Assembly: GCA_937928165.1 (NCBI GenBank)
Contig: CALFVT010000002.1
Coordinates: 372,001 to 436,000, forward strand
Source: an uncultured Caulobacterales bacterium
GTDB taxonomy: Bacteria; Pseudomonadota; Alphaproteobacteria; Caulobacterales; Maricaulaceae
Direction: 5' to 3'
DNA length: 64,000 nucleotides
Under the pieces are notes generated by a model. That model had not been told where the DNA came from, did not search any database, and saw only the letters and a list, made by a program, of their open reading frames with translations. Both the position numbers and the translations under genes were made by a program. How positions within the stretch are numbered: the first letter of the stretch is position 1; each line of letters starts with the position of its first letter. Positions 15,893 to 25,576 of the stretch are shown here, in pieces.

Positions 15893-17746
15893 TTACTTCT
15901 TATGATGGCTTGGCGATTTAGTGCCGGTAGCCTTATCATCAAATAATTCTGCGAGTTTCTCTGTCATCGCCCCGCCGAGCTGCTCCACGTCCATGATCGT
16001 GATGGCGCGCCGGTACCAGCGGGTGACATCATGACCGATACCGATGGCGACAAGCTCGACCTCTGTGCGGTTTTCAATTTTATCAATCACTTGTCTTAGG
16101 TGGGACTCGAGCAGGCCGGATTTATTCTGGCTTTGGGTTGCATCATCCACGGGGGCACCGTCGGAGATCACCATCATAATGCGCCGCTGCTCAGGCCGGG
16201 CCATAAGGCGGGAGAGCGCCCATTCTAAGGCTTCCCCGTCAATATTTTCCTTAAGTAACCCTTCGCGCATCATCAGGCCCAAATTGCGCTTGGCCCGCCG
16301 CCACGGCATATCAGCGGCTTTGTAAATAATATGGCGCAAATCATTCAGCCGCCCGGGGTCAGGGGGCTTGCCATCCGCCATCCAGTCTTGGAAACTTCGC
16401 CCGCCTTTCCACGCCTTTGTGGTAAAGCCGAGGATTTCTGCTTTCACCCCGCAGCGCTCTAGCGTACGGGCCATAATATCGGCGCATACGGCGGCAACCA
16501 TGATGGGCCGCCCGCGCATAGAGCCGGAATTATCAATCAAGATGGTGACAACCGTATCGCGGAAATCCGTCTCTTTTTCTTCTTTAAATGTCAGGGCGCT
16601 CATCGGGTCGGTAATCACCCGGGTCAGCCGCGCCGTATCGAGCATGCCTTCCTCTAGATCATAGGTCCATGATCTTTGCTGTTGCGCCAAAAGGCGGCGC
16701 TGCAAGCGGTTGGCGAGGCGGGAAATGACAGAGGATAAGCCCTTCATATGACCGTCAAGATAACCACGAAGCCGTTCTAGTTCGTCGGTATCGCAAATAT
16801 CTTCGGCCTTAATCACCTCGTCATGTTTCGTCGTGAAGACTGTATAGGCGTTCGGCATATTGCTCGGCATAGGGCGGTTGGGAGCCATCTCCGCATCGGC
16901 GTTATCGTTCTCTTGCTCTCCTTCAAGGTTCTCCGCGTCGACCATATCTTGGGGATCGGATTGATCGTCCTCAAGAGCGTCCGCCTCGCTGACAGAGCTT
17001 TCCCCGGGCTGTTGATCTTGGGGGCTGTCCTCTTGCTCTTGCGGGTTTTCATCCTCGTCTTCGTTGGCCTCGTCTTGATTGTCCTGTTCGTCTTCTTGGG
17101 TGTCCTCCGCGCCTTGGCCCATGTCAAAATCATGGAGCAGGTCTTGCACCGCCGCGCCGTAGCGGGCTTGATCGCCGATGAGAGTTTTTAACGTGTCAAA
17201 TCGTGCAGCGGACTTTTCAAGGTCCCCCCGCCACAGCGCCATCAAGCCGCTGCTTTCTTGGGGTGCGGCGCGGCCAGTGAGCTGCTCGCGGGCATAAAGC
17301 CCCATGGCTTCTGCAAAGGTCATATCGGTTTTCTCAAGCCCGTCCTTGTGAAAGCCTTTGCGCTGGGCGCGGGCGGCTTGGGCTGCGTAAAGATTATCCC
17401 CAAGGCCGCTGAGGTGCTGTGCGCCAAGGGCTTCAATACGGGCTTGCTCAAGGGCTTCAAATGTGGCGCGGGCAACCCCGGCGGCGGGTTGGGCCTTGCG
17501 GTGCAACGCGCTATCATGCAGGGCAATACGCAGAGCGAGGGCATCGGCTTCCCCCCGCGCCTTGGCAATCACTGCAGGTTTGGGATGGGGCGGTAAGCTC
17601 GGTAGGCGCATATTCGGTCCCGCCTCACCAACGCTAATATGCGGCGTGTCCCCACCAAAACTCACCTCCATCTCGGGCGAATGGGCCAAGGCCTTACAGG
17701 CGGACCCAAGCGCACGTTTGAAATTATCGAGGGGGGTGGTGGTCAT
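15893..17746 (-). CDS. cobT: Aerobic cobaltochelatase subunit CobT
   Basis: A 617-residue CobT. With CobS it forms the AAA+ chaperone part of the aerobic cobaltochelatase that inserts Co(II) into hydrogenobyrinic acid a,c-diamide. The N-terminal part is helical. Residues about 210-290 are a long run of Asp, Glu and Gln, typical of CobT. The C-terminal von Willebrand A domain has the MIDAS motif DNSGS near residue 403. The large subunit CobN is not in the window. A GIY-YIG gene and REP-like repeats separate cobT from cobS, which are usually adjacent. Confidence 0.95.
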   Translation of the reverse strand: MTTTPLDNFKRALGSACKALAHSPEMEVSFGGDTPHISVGEAGPNMRLPSLPPHPKPAVIAKARGEADALALRIALHDSALHRKAQPAAGVARATFEALEQARIEALGAQHLSGLGDNLYAAQAARAQRKGFHKDGLEKTDMTFAEAMGLYAREQLTGRAAPQESSGLMALWRGDLEKSAARFDTLKTLIGDQARYGAAVQDLLHDFDMGQGAEDTQEDEQDNQDEANEDEDENPQEQEDSPQDQQPGESSVSEADALEDDQSDPQDMVDAENLEGEQENDNADAEMAPNRPMPSNMPNAYTVFTTKHDEVIKAEDICDTDELERLRGYLDGHMKGLSSVISRLANRLQRRLLAQQQRSWTYDLEEGMLDTARLTRVITDPMSALTFKEEKETDFRDTVVTILIDNSGSMRGRPIMVAAVCADIMARTLERCGVKAEILGFTTKAWKGGRSFQDWMADGKPPDPGRLNDLRHIIYKAADMPWRRAKRNLGLMMREGLLKENIDGEALEWALSRLMARPEQRRIMMVISDGAPVDDATQSQNKSGLLESHLRQVIDKIENRTEVELVAIGIGHDVTRWYRRAITIMDVEQLGGAMTEKLAELFDDKATGTKSPSHHKK

Positions 17747-17831
17747 GGATGTGTGTTTAGCAATAATTAAAATCAGCGCAAGTTATTGTTGGGTGATGGG
17801 ATGGTTAAGGGACGTATAAAGGCCGCATAAT

Positions 17832-17867
17832 CCTTCGAGACGGCCTACGGCCTCCTCAGGATGAGGG
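17832..17867 (+). repeat. REP-like palindromic repeat, copy 1
   Basis: Begins CCTTCGAGACGGCC and ends CTCAGGATGAGGG (36 bases), with an internal GGCC-TAC-GGCC palindrome. It matches a repeat type common in alphaproteobacterial intergenic regions. It lies between the GIY-YIG and cobT genes. Confidence 0.85.
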
Positions 17868-17889
17868 AGCAGGGAATCATACTTGCCGG

Positions 17890-18198
17890 TTATGCCTTCC
17901 CGCGTTTGGATATATTGCGGAGGCCATCCCAGTCTCCGTTTATAAGAGCGAGTTTCTTTTTGCGCGACCAGCCTTTAATTTGCCGCTCCCGTTTAATGGC
18001 GTCTGATGCAAGTTGAAATTGTTCGCTCCAGACGCATTTAACGGGCCTGCGGCGGGCAGTATAGGCGCGGGGGTGTTTGCCGTGGTTGTGTTCGCTCACC
18101 CTGACACCAAGATCATGGCCGCGGTAAGTCCCTGTGTAATAGCTGCCGTCAGAACATTGTAAGATGTAGAGCCATGTATCTGATTGCGGTTGCGCCAT
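17890..18198 (-). CDS. GIY-YIG nuclease-family protein
   Basis: A 102-residue single-domain GIY-YIG protein (UPF0213/YhbQ-like). TWLYILQCSDGSYYTGTYRG holds the two signature strands. The catalytic Arg region follows in LGVRVSEHNHGKHPRAYTARRRP, and the Glu in AIKRERQIKGWSRKKK. I start at the ATG at 18198; the frame runs further upstream, but only through a REP-like repeat. REP copies lie on both sides. It interrupts the normal cobS-cobT adjacency, suggesting a small inserted cassette. Its biological role is unknown. Confidence 0.88.
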   Translation of the reverse strand: MAQPQSDTWLYILQCSDGSYYTGTYRGHDLGVRVSEHNHGKHPRAYTARRRPVKCVWSEQFQLASDAIKRERQIKGWSRKKKLALINGDWDGLRNISKRGKA

Positions 18199-18240
18199 GG
18201 GGCTGCGTAGCAATTTTACGCTTTGGTGCAATCGTAACAC

Positions 18241-18277
18241 CCTTCGAGACGGCCTTAGCCTCCTTAGGATGAAGGGG
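18241..18277 (+). repeat. REP-like palindromic repeat, copy 2
   Basis: A diverged copy beginning CCTTCGAGACGGCCTTAGCC and ending TTAGGATGAAGGGG, in the same orientation as copy 1 and just upstream of the GIY-YIG gene. Confidence 0.8.
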
Positions 18278-18349
18278 ATTAGATGTGAGGGTGTGAAGTG
18301 CAAATCGGTTATCTATCGCTGCCTATCACAGCCTATCGTCCATGCCCTG

Positions 18350-18385
18350 CCCTCATCCTGAGGAGGCCGTAGGCCGTCTCGAAGG
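18350..18385 (-). repeat. REP-like palindromic repeat, copy 3 (inverted)
   Basis: The reverse complement of copy 1, identical over 36 bases by eye (CCCTCATCCTGAGG ... CGTCTCGAAGG). It lies 13 bases from the cobS stop codon and faces copies 1 and 2 in inverted orientation, so copies 1 and 3 bracket the GIY-YIG gene. Confidence 0.85.
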
Positions 18386-18398
18386 AGGCTTTAGGCTT

Positions 18399-19385
18399 TT
18401 AACCCCCCATCCCCGCAGCGGCGCTCTCGGGCAGATCTGCACCAAAGGCGCGCTGGTAGAACTCGGAAATTACGGCCCGCTCTAACTCGTCGCATTTATT
18501 GAGGAAGGTGAGGCGGAAGGCTTGGGCAATGTCGCCGCCGAAGATGCGGGCGTTTTCCGCCCAGTTCATCACTGTGCGCGGGGACATGACCGTGGAGATA
18601 TCACCGGCGATAAAGCTCGCGCGGGTCATATCGGCAACGCGCACCATGCTCGCGATCAGGTCTTTGCCTTCGGGGTTATTATATGTCGGTGATTTGGCGA
18701 GGACAATCGCTTCTTCTTGGGCGTGGGGTAGGTAATTGAGCTGGCAGACAAGGCTCCAGCGGTCCATTTGCCCTTGATTGATCTGCTGCGTGCCGTGGTA
18801 AAGCCCGCTTGTATCCCCAAGGCCGACAGTGTTCGTTGTCGCAAACAGGCGGAAAGCAGGATTCGGCGTGATGACTTTATTTTGGTCGAGTAATGTCAGG
18901 CGGCCTTCCGCTTCGAGGACGCGCTGTATGACGAACATCACATCCGGGCGGCCTGCGTCATATTCATCAAAGGTGAGGGCGACCGGATTTTGCAGCGCCC
19001 ATGGCAAAAGCCCTTCGCGGAACTCTGTAATCTGCTTGCCGTCTTTTAAAACAATCGCGTCTTTCCCGACCAAATCAATCCGGCTGACATGGCTATCCAG
19101 ATTAATCCGCACCAGCGGCCAATTTAGCCGCGCGGCGATTTGCTCAATATGGGTGGATTTGCCTGTGCCGTGATAGCCCTGCACCATGACCCGGCGGTTA
19201 AACGCAAAGCCCGCTAAAATGGCCTGTGTGGTTTGGTCATCGAAAATATAAGCGCTGTCAATGGGCGGCGTATATTCGCTCGGCTGGCTAAAGGCGGGAA
19301 CCTCCATGTCAAAATTAACATCAAAGATGTTGCGGGCATTGACCGTGATATCGGGCTGCACAATAGGAAAAGCGTCAGAAGTCAT
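18399..19385 (-). CDS. cobS: Aerobic cobaltochelatase subunit CobS
   Basis: A 328-residue AAA+ ATPase of the CobS/MoxR type that powers cobalt insertion together with CobT and CobN. Walker A is GYHGTGKST (70-78). Walker B lies in [16 protein letters not shown], and sensor 1 in [20 protein letters not shown]. Full length. It follows the J-domain gene by 42 bases on the same strand, the conserved alphaproteobacterial order bolA / J-domain / cobS / cobT. Confidence 0.95.
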   Translation of the reverse strand: MTSDAFPIVQPDITVNARNIFDVNFDMEVPAFSQPSEYTPPIDSAYIFDDQTTQAILAGFAFNRRVMVQGYHGTGKSTHIEQIAARLNWPLVRINLDSHVSRIDLVGKDAIVLKDGKQITEFREGLLPWALQNPVALTFDEYDAGRPDVMFVIQRVLEAEGRLTLLDQNKVITPNPAFRLFATTNTVGLGDTSGLYHGTQQINQGQMDRWSLVCQLNYLPHAQEEAIVLAKSPTYNNPEGKDLIASMVRVADMTRASFIAGDISTVMSPRTVMNWAENARIFGGDIAQAFRLTFLNKCDELERAVISEFYQRAFGADLPESAAAGMGG

Positions 19386-19427
19386 GGAGATATCTATCTT
19401 TAATAACGGGGGTGAGGCGGTGTAAAC

Positions 19428-20045
19428 TTACGCCAATCCAGTGGATTTTAACGTGCGGTGGGCTTTGACCACCCGGGCGAAACTATCTTCGCTGCTGCGG
19501 TCACCTTTATTGGCGTCGGGGTGGAATTGTTTCACAAGCTGGGTGTAGCGTTTGCGCACATCCTCTTTGGTGGCCGTATCGTCAAGGCCGAGATCATTGA
19601 GTGCTTTGATCTGCATTTTCGACAGGCGCCTGCGCGGCTGCTCTGCGGTCGCTTCTTGGCCGCCGTCGCCGAAAATAGACAACGGGTCCGCATAAGCGCC
19701 GCCGCCGCCGGCCTTGGCCTTTTTACGGGCGCTGGAGCGCTCGGCGGTATTTTTACGCACGTCCCATGTCGGGCGGTGGCCGTGGCGGGCCCCCGCTTGC
19801 CATTCGCGGATGTCATCATCGGTCATGCCGGAAAAGAAATTCCAGTTTTTATTATATTCGCGGGCATGGACGGTGCAAAAATTGTAATATTCACGGAGGC
19901 GGTCTGGGCCTTTGGGCGCTTTACAGCCGCCAAGGCTCACGCAGCCTTCCCATTCACAAGGTTCTTTATCAGGGGGCGGCTTTTTTTTCGTCCGCTTGAT
20001 ACTAATATCTATACCCTTGGGTTTATATTTGTAATTATCTGTCAT
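19428..20045 (-). CDS. J-domain (DnaJ-like) co-chaperone
   Basis: A 205-residue protein with the J domain at its C-terminus (about 150-205); HPD in LVKQFHPDANKG is the DnaK-stimulating motif. The N-terminal part has a Cys set (Cys30, Cys35, Cys41, Cys57, with His60) that may bind zinc. A Gly/Ala-rich linker (KAKAGGGGAYADP) joins the two. This architecture is a typical alphaproteobacterial companion of cobS. It is divergent from bolA with 51 bases between the chosen start codons. Confidence 0.9.
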   Translation of the reverse strand: MTDNYKYKPKGIDISIKRTKKKPPPDKEPCEWEGCVSLGGCKAPKGPDRLREYYNFCTVHAREYNKNWNFFSGMTDDDIREWQAGARHGHRPTWDVRKNTAERSSARKKAKAGGGGAYADPLSIFGDGGQEATAEQPRRRLSKMQIKALNDLGLDDTATKEDVRKRYTQLVKQFHPDANKGDRSSEDSFARVVKAHRTLKSTGLA

Positions 20046-20096
20046 AAGGCCTTATAGGGCTAAGCGGCGCAAAGCGCCATGAAAGGATTGAGCAAA

Positions 20097-20381
20097 ATGG
20101 GCATTATTGGGTCAGCAATCAAGGAAAAACTCACAAAAACCTTCAATCCGTCGCAGCTAGAGGTGATTGACCAATCCCATCTTCATGCGGGCCATGCTGG
20201 GGCGGCGGCTCATGCTGCAGAATTTGGCGATAAAGACGGCAGCCCAGAGAGCCATTTTCATGTTATTATAAGTGCTGAGATACTTGGCCCAATGACGCGC
20301 CTGGCTCGCCACCGGGCAGTGATGGACTGCTTGTCAGAGGAAATGCCGAAAATTCACGCTTTTAGCCTTGAGGTGCAGTAA
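20097..20381 (+). CDS. BolA-family protein
   Basis: A 94-residue BolA-like protein. HFHVIISAEILGPMTRLARHRAVMDCL is the conserved core with the family His residues, and the N-terminal ID-QSHLHAGHAGA segment is characteristic. BolA proteins pair with monothiol glutaredoxins in iron-sulfur and iron regulation. I chose the ATG at 20097 because AAGGA lies 9 bases before it; an in-frame ATG at 20079 is the alternative. The family and its divergent position beside the J-domain gene are clear; which BolA paralogue it is remains open. Confidence 0.92.
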   Translation: MGIIGSAIKEKLTKTFNPSQLEVIDQSHLHAGHAGAAAHAAEFGDKDGSPESHFHVIISAEILGPMTRLARHRAVMDCLSEEMPKIHAFSLEVQ

Positions 20382-20473
20382 ATTATTTAACCCGAAATGG
20401 CTCTTCACAACTAATTTATAATCCTGGCCATATTTTACTTTATCTTTCAAACGCGCCCTCACATAGAGATTAT

Positions 20474-21415
20474 ATGAGCCCGATATTAAGCCTTGAAAAT
20501 GTGTCTAAATCCTTTGCCGGGAAACAGGCCGTTAAAAACGTTAGTTTTGACATTGGTGCCGGTGAGATCATTGGCTTTCTCGGCCCAAACGGGGCCGGGA
20601 AAACAACCAGCCTGCGTATGGCTTTGGGGCTAATTAAACCCACGAGCGGCGCGGTCACTTTATTTGGGCGGGCGCCGGGGCCGCATAATTTTGGCCGCAT
20701 TGGATTTTTGCCTGAAGAGCGCGGGCTTTATAAAAAACAAACTGCGCGCGAAGCGGTGGCCCATATGGCGCAGCTTAATGGGATGAAACGCAAAGATGCT
20801 TTTAAACGCGCCGATGAGATGCTCGTTCGCTACGGCCTTGGGGATGCGCGGCGGAAGAAAAATAAAGATATGTCCAAAGGCATGGCGCAAAAAGTCCAGC
20901 TCTTGGCGGCGATTGCGCATAACCCAGAATTTTATATTCTTGATGAGCCGTTCTCTGGTCTTGACCCGGTCAATCAACAAGTGCTGGAAGGGATAGTGCG
21001 TGAGATTGCGGCGCAAGGCCATACGATTTTATTCTCCACTCATGTGATGGAACATGCGGAGCGTTTATGTGACCGGATCATCCTCATGTCCCAAGGGGAG
21101 AAATGTTTTGACGGCGCGACCGAGGCGGCCCTCTCCCAAGCGCCCCGCCGCCTAGTGATTGGCTCGAAAGACGCCGCCCTCATAGAGCTAGTGACGCCTT
21201 TTGTGAAAATGATTGAGTCGCAAGGGGGTGACGTTTTAAACGTTGTTGTAAAAGATGCGGTGGATACCCAAGATATTTTGGTTAAGGCCGTGGACCAAGG
21301 GGTGAAATTAACCCGCTTTGAGCCGCAGCGCGCCAGCCTGCACGAAGCCTTTGTCGCCCTTGTCGGTCAAGACGCAGTACAGGCGGATGCGCCGCTACAG
21401 GAGGGCCGCTCATGA
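20474..21415 (+). CDS. ABC transporter ATP-binding protein (NatA-like)
   Basis: A 313-residue ATPase. Walker A is GPNGAGKT (37-44). The signature motif is MSKGMAQKVQ instead of LSGGQ, as in the NatA/YhaQ branch. Walker B is FYILDEPFSGLD, and the switch His is in FSTHVMEHAE. A C-terminal DUF4162-like domain follows. It overlaps the permease gene by 4 bases (ATGA), so the two form one exporter. The substrate is unknown; Na+ or drugs are known for relatives. Confidence 0.93.
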   Translation: MSPILSLENVSKSFAGKQAVKNVSFDIGAGEIIGFLGPNGAGKTTSLRMALGLIKPTSGAVTLFGRAPGPHNFGRIGFLPEERGLYKKQTAREAVAHMAQLNGMKRKDAFKRADEMLVRYGLGDARRKKNKDMSKGMAQKVQLLAAIAHNPEFYILDEPFSGLDPVNQQVLEGIVREIAAQGHTILFSTHVMEHAERLCDRIILMSQGEKCFDGATEAALSQAPRRLVIGSKDAALIELVTPFVKMIESQGGDVLNVVVKDAVDTQDILVKAVDQGVKLTRFEPQRASLHEAFVALVGQDAVQADAPLQEGRS

Positions 21416-22905
21416 GAGAGCATCTTCCCAATATGCGCCGCACATTTTTAATCGCAAAGCGCGATTTTATTGGCTATGTTAAAACATGGGGGTTTTGGCT
21501 GTCTTTTTTCTTGCCGTTTATTTTTGGCGCAATTGGCTTTTTTGCCGCGACGCTGGATATTAATCTGACCAATTCCCGCTATGAAGCGATTTTAGACGAT
21601 TCGGGCCTACATGCCGCCGCGATTGAGCAAAGATATAGTGATAATCAAACGGCACTTTACCGTCAAGCTTATGAAAGGCTTGATTTGGTTTTAAAAGATG
21701 AGCAAAGCGAGATTCTCCTCGCCCGCCTTGATAGCGGCGGAGCCGCCGCCGCGCAAAAATATCTTGAAGAGGTTCAGCCGGAAATTGCAAAGCGCGCTAA
21801 GCTCCCTATAGCTGATATTATATTTGTGTCGCCCCCGGCGGGAAATATTGACGACTTGCAGCCTTATCTGCGCGGTGAGAAAAAACTTATAATTGACGGA
21901 CAAAGCGTTAATCTTGATGGGGTGCTGCATTTGCGCAAAGATGAAACGGCGGGGGTGATTAATGCAGATTATTGGTCATCGAATATTAATAGCCAAGCTC
22001 TGTCTAATTTGGCGCAAGACTATTTTAGTGATAAGGCTGCGGCCGCTTATCTCGCGCGCGGGAATTTAGATATCCAAGGTTACCGGGCCGCTAAGACGGG
22101 CTCGGTTGAAATGCAAAGTTTTAATCCGAATAAAAATATTGATGCGGATAATGGCGGCAGTCAAGCGGTGACGATTGAAGACCAGCTTCCGTTTATTATC
22201 GCGCTTGTCATGAGCGTGTTTCTCTGGCTGTCGATCTTTTCGGGCTCTTATATGCTGCTAACTTCTATGCTTGAGGAGAAACTTAATAAGCTGCTTGAGA
22301 TGATGCTCTCTAGCGTGCAGTTCTCCGAAGTGATTTTAGGCAAGCTTCTCGGTGTTGCTGCGCTGACTATTACGGCGATGCTGCCTTATATTATACTGGG
22401 AGTTACTCTCGTCATTGGGTTGATATTTTTTGCCCCTGACCCTGAAATCGCGCGTGGCATTGCGGCGTCTTTTCCGCCGAAGCTTGTTTTCTTTTTCTTT
22501 CTATATCTCGTGCTGGGCTATGTGTTTTATGGGGCAATGTTTATTGCTATTGGGTCTTTGGCGCAGTCAATGCAGGATGCGCAAACCTTAACAACACCAA
22601 TTATTTTAGTTTTAACGTTATGTATTATGATCGTACCGCTTGCGATTGATGCCCCGAATTCAGAGATTGTGCGCTGGGCGTCTTGGTTCCCGCTGTCTGC
22701 GCCCTTTGCTGCAATTATCCGCCTGCCGAGTAATCCGCCATTGATTGAGCTGATCTTGCCGGCGATATTTGTTTTTGCTTTAACCATTGGGGTAATTATT
22801 TTGGCGGGACGTATTTTCCGCTTTGGGGTCTTATCAGGCTCTGGCATGCAAGGCGTTAAAGCTTGGTTTGCCCGTGTGATATTGCGCCGCAAGGCAAAAT
22901 CATAA
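21412..22905 (+). CDS. ABC-2 type transporter permease (NatB-like)
   Basis: A 497-residue membrane subunit: one N-terminal helix (WGFWLSFFLPFIFGAIGFFAA), a periplasmic domain of about 210 residues, then five or six helices from residue 255 on. A conserved cytoplasmic segment, EEKLNKLLEMMLSSVQFSEVILGKLLGVA, is typical of ABC-2 permeases of the NatB type. GGAGGGCCGCTC precedes the ATG. It partners the ATPase directly upstream. Confidence 0.92.
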   Translation: MREHLPNMRRTFLIAKRDFIGYVKTWGFWLSFFLPFIFGAIGFFAATLDINLTNSRYEAILDDSGLHAAAIEQRYSDNQTALYRQAYERLDLVLKDEQSEILLARLDSGGAAAAQKYLEEVQPEIAKRAKLPIADIIFVSPPAGNIDDLQPYLRGEKKLIIDGQSVNLDGVLHLRKDETAGVINADYWSSNINSQALSNLAQDYFSDKAAAAYLARGNLDIQGYRAAKTGSVEMQSFNPNKNIDADNGGSQAVTIEDQLPFIIALVMSVFLWLSIFSGSYMLLTSMLEEKLNKLLEMMLSSVQFSEVILGKLLGVAALTITAMLPYIILGVTLVIGLIFFAPDPEIARGIAASFPPKLVFFFFLYLVLGYVFYGAMFIAIGSLAQSMQDAQTLTTPIILVLTLCIMIVPLAIDAPNSEIVRWASWFPLSAPFAAIIRLPSNPPLIELILPAIFVFALTIGVIILAGRIFRFGVLSGSGMQGVKAWFARVILRRKAKS

Positions 22906-22947
22906 GCGGCGCGTGACCTTTTGTCTTGGGTGGGCTATGATGCGTCT

Positions 22948-23625
22948 ATGACAGATATGCCCCAAGATAAAGTTGATGTAATTTTAGATAAACTGCTGCA
23001 AAATGCGGCCTTTGACGGCTGGACAGATCAAGCGGTGAAAATTGCCGTGAGGTCTTTGGATTTACAAGAGGGGGCAGAGCATATCTATGCCGCTGGTGGG
23101 GCTTTGGGGCTAATGCGTCGCTGGTCAAACCGCCTTGATACAGAGATGGCGGCTCGCCTCTCAGCCCTTGATCTTGAGACCATGCGTATTCGCGATAAAG
23201 TTACGGAAGCGGTATGGATACGGCTAGAGTTGCTGCGCGGTCATGAGGATGCGGCGCGGCGAGCCATGGCGCGGTTGTCATTACCCGATGCCAACGCGCA
23301 AGGGGCTGCGCAGTTATGGGCCAGTGCCGACGCCATTTGGACGGCCATTGGAGACAGAAGCGAAGATTATAATTATTATACCAAACGCGCTATTTTATCA
23401 GGGGTGATAGGCGCGTCTCTTTTGGCGTGGCTATCCGGTGATAATGATGATAAAGCCGAGGCTCGCGCTTTTCTACAGCGGCGCATTGAAAATGTTATGC
23501 AATTTGAAAAAGCGAAAGCCCAGACATTAGGCGCGGTCAGCGGCCTGCCGAAGCCTGAAGAATTTATTCATTTATTTCGCGGGCCGCAAAGCGGCCGCAA
23601 GCGGCGGCGCGCTCGCCGCTGCTAG
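22948..23625 (+). CDS. COQ9-family protein
   Basis: A 225-residue protein of the COQ9 family, a lipid-binding TetR-fold protein that assists hydroxylation in ubiquinone synthesis in mitochondria and alphaproteobacteria. Family features are WTDQAVKIA near the N-terminus and the TKRAILSGVIGASLLAWLSGD segment, which forms the lipid-binding helix. The C-terminus is strongly basic (SGRKRRRARRC). The ATG at 22948 has only a weak ribosome site, so the start is uncertain. The stop is 22 bases from the convergent purK stop. Confidence 0.9.
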   Translation: MTDMPQDKVDVILDKLLQNAAFDGWTDQAVKIAVRSLDLQEGAEHIYAAGGALGLMRRWSNRLDTEMAARLSALDLETMRIRDKVTEAVWIRLELLRGHEDAARRAMARLSLPDANAQGAAQLWASADAIWTAIGDRSEDYNYYTKRAILSGVIGASLLAWLSGDNDDKAEARAFLQRRIENVMQFEKAKAQTLGAVSGLPKPEEFIHLFRGPQSGRKRRRARRC

Positions 23626-23647
23626 CATAAATAGCTAAGCCCTCAGC

Positions 23648-24748
23648 TTATTTATTGAGCTGCCCACGCGGAACATAGATGATACGGTTCACATGGCCCA
23701 TTTTGCGTCCGGGCTTGGGCTCTTTTTTGCCGTAAAGATGCAAAAAACTATCGGGCTCACGGGCGTGGGTGTCCCAATTCTCAATATCGCGGCCAATAAG
23801 ATTGGTCATTTGAACTCCGTGTTTGAGCTGAATATGACCAAGGGGCCAGCCCGTAATGGCGCGGATATGAAGCTCAAACTGGTCAATACAGCCTGCATTT
23901 TGCGTCCAATGGCCGGAATTATGTACACGCGGCGCGATCTCATTGACAATAAGATCGCCGGATTCCATTTGGAAAAACTCAATCCCCATAACGCCGAAAT
24001 AATTAAGTTCTTTGAGGATATAACGGGCAAAAGCTTTGGCCTTCCCGCTATGGCCATCCGCGGGAGCTGTACTGGTATGGAGGATGTGATTTTTATGAAC
24101 ATTTTCAATGAGAGGATAGCTTGCAATCTCTCCGTTAACGCCGCGCGCTGCAATAATTGAGACTTCACGTTTAAAGGCAATAAAGCCTTCTAAAATACTG
24201 GGCTGCTCTCCAAGGGTTTCCCAAGCCATTGCAATATCGTCTTCGCCTTTCAAGACATATTGACCTTTGCCGTCATAACCAAACCGCCGCGTTTTAAGCA
24301 CGCAGGGATAGCCAATGACTTTTACGGCGCGTTTAAGGTCAAAGATAGTGTCGATTTGTTCAAAAGGCGCGACAGGCACTTTCGCGGTGTTTTTTAAAAA
24401 TGTTTTTTCAGCGATCCGGTCTTGAGCTGTAGCGAGGGCTTTGGGCCCTGGGCGCAAGATAGAGCCGACTGCGGCTGCTTTGGCCGTAAATTCGGGGACA
24501 TTTTCAAACTCATAAGTGACAACATCGCAGCTTTCGGCAAAATCGCGCACACTATCTAAATCTTCATAAGGGGCGACGGTTTCATAGGCGGCGAGCTGGG
24601 CGGCGGGGGAGCCGACCTCCGGGCAATAAATATGGGTTTTAAACCCAAGGCGGCTTGCGGCGGCGCTGAGCATGCGGCCGAGCTGTCCGCCGCCTAAAAT
24701 TCCAATGGTGGACCCGGTTGCAAGCGGGCTGAACATTTCGCGGCTCAT
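23648..24748 (-). CDS. purK: 5-(carboxyamino)imidazole ribonucleotide synthase
   Basis: A 366-residue ATP-grasp enzyme of purine synthesis, which carboxylates AIR to N5-CAIR for PurE. The N-terminus is IGILGGGQLGRMLSAAA. ATP-grasp elements include PCVLKTRRFGYDGKGQ and EGFIAFKREVSII. The C-terminal metal site is in VNEIAPRVHNSGHWT. I chose the ATG at 24748, which follows the purE stop codon by 10 bases; in-frame ATGs at 24781 and 24808 would overlap purE. Confidence 0.96.
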   Translation of the reverse strand: MSREMFSPLATGSTIGILGGGQLGRMLSAAASRLGFKTHIYCPEVGSPAAQLAAYETVAPYEDLDSVRDFAESCDVVTYEFENVPEFTAKAAAVGSILRPGPKALATAQDRIAEKTFLKNTAKVPVAPFEQIDTIFDLKRAVKVIGYPCVLKTRRFGYDGKGQYVLKGEDDIAMAWETLGEQPSILEGFIAFKREVSIIAARGVNGEIASYPLIENVHKNHILHTSTAPADGHSGKAKAFARYILKELNYFGVMGIEFFQMESGDLIVNEIAPRVHNSGHWTQNAGCIDQFELHIRAITGWPLGHIQLKHGVQMTNLIGRDIENWDTHAREPDSFLHLYGKKEPKPGRKMGHVNRIIYVPRGQLNK

Positions 24749-24758
24749 TGGGCGGGCC

Positions 24759-25244
24759 TTATGAGCTCTGCCGGGGGTCATCCCCCACAGATTCAGTTTG
24801 AGTTTCACGCCAGGCCTTAAGCCTTTCGGCTAGAGGCGCGTCATTTAATGCCAAAATAGAGGCGGCCATAAGGGCGGCATTTTTCGCGCCGGCGTCGCCA
24901 ATCGCCAAGGTGCCAACGGGTACGCCGCCGGGCATTTGGACAATGGATAAAAGACTATCAAGTCCGGAAAGGCTCCGGCTTTTAACGGGCACGCCAAGCA
25001 CAGGTAAGGTCGTCATAGCGGCGACCATGCCGGGCAAATGGGCTGCCCCGCCCGCTCCGGCGATTATGACGTGATAGCCGTTTGTTTTGGCGGCTTTAGC
25101 AAAGGCGACAAGGCGGTCTGGCGTTCTATGGGCGGAGACGACTTTAGCCTCATAATCTAGGCCAAGCTCGTCTAAGATATCTGCGGTATTTTTCATGGTC
25201 GGCCAATCGGATTTTGACCCCATAATAATTGCAATTTTGGCCAT
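24759..25244 (-). CDS. purE: 5-(carboxyamino)imidazole ribonucleotide mutase
   Basis: A 161-residue class I PurE, which converts N5-CAIR to [13 protein letters not shown] binds the phosphoribosyl group, SAHRTPDR carries the catalytic His, and [16 protein letters not shown] is the conserved core. It is the first gene of the purE-purK pair and ends 10 bases before purK. Confidence 0.97.
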   Translation of the reverse strand: MAKIAIIMGSKSDWPTMKNTADILDELGLDYEAKVVSAHRTPDRLVAFAKAAKTNGYHVIIAGAGGAAHLPGMVAAMTTLPVLGVPVKSRSLSGLDSLLSIVQMPGGVPVGTLAIGDAGAKNAALMAASILALNDAPLAERLKAWRETQTESVGDDPRQSS

Positions 25245-25576
25245 GTCGTAATGCCTATCAAGCCGCGTTAGATTTGCTTCGATACATGGCCCAATGGAGC
25301 GTTAAGGTCAATTTTAATCTTTATCCGCGCCGGTTGTTTTATGACGAGCTTGTGGCTTTTGATGGGGTTCATACATTGTTTTACAACGACTCACCTGCTG
25401 CTCACTGTGCAGTTTCTGTTCACCTTCATTAAAATAAAGACAGAATAATTTAATTTTGTTGAACCTCTTGGCCTGAAAAACGTCTTATTAACTATAGGCT
25501 TTGCAAAAGTCTTAAACTTATAATGTTAGCTTAGACCTAGAGATACGGCTTTAGAGACTTGGCTCGGGGATGTAGT
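25245..25576. other. Intergenic region between purE and the GGDEF gene
   Basis: A 332-base stretch between two divergent genes, holding no recognisable gene. It must contain both promoters. The half next to the GGDEF gene is AT-rich (25420-25540). I see no riboswitch-like structure or clear operator. Confidence 0.5.

Noticed and set aside
18199-18303. N-terminal extension of the GIY-YIG frame
   Set aside because: The extra codons translate REP-like repeat copy 2; the family domain begins just after the ATG at 18198.
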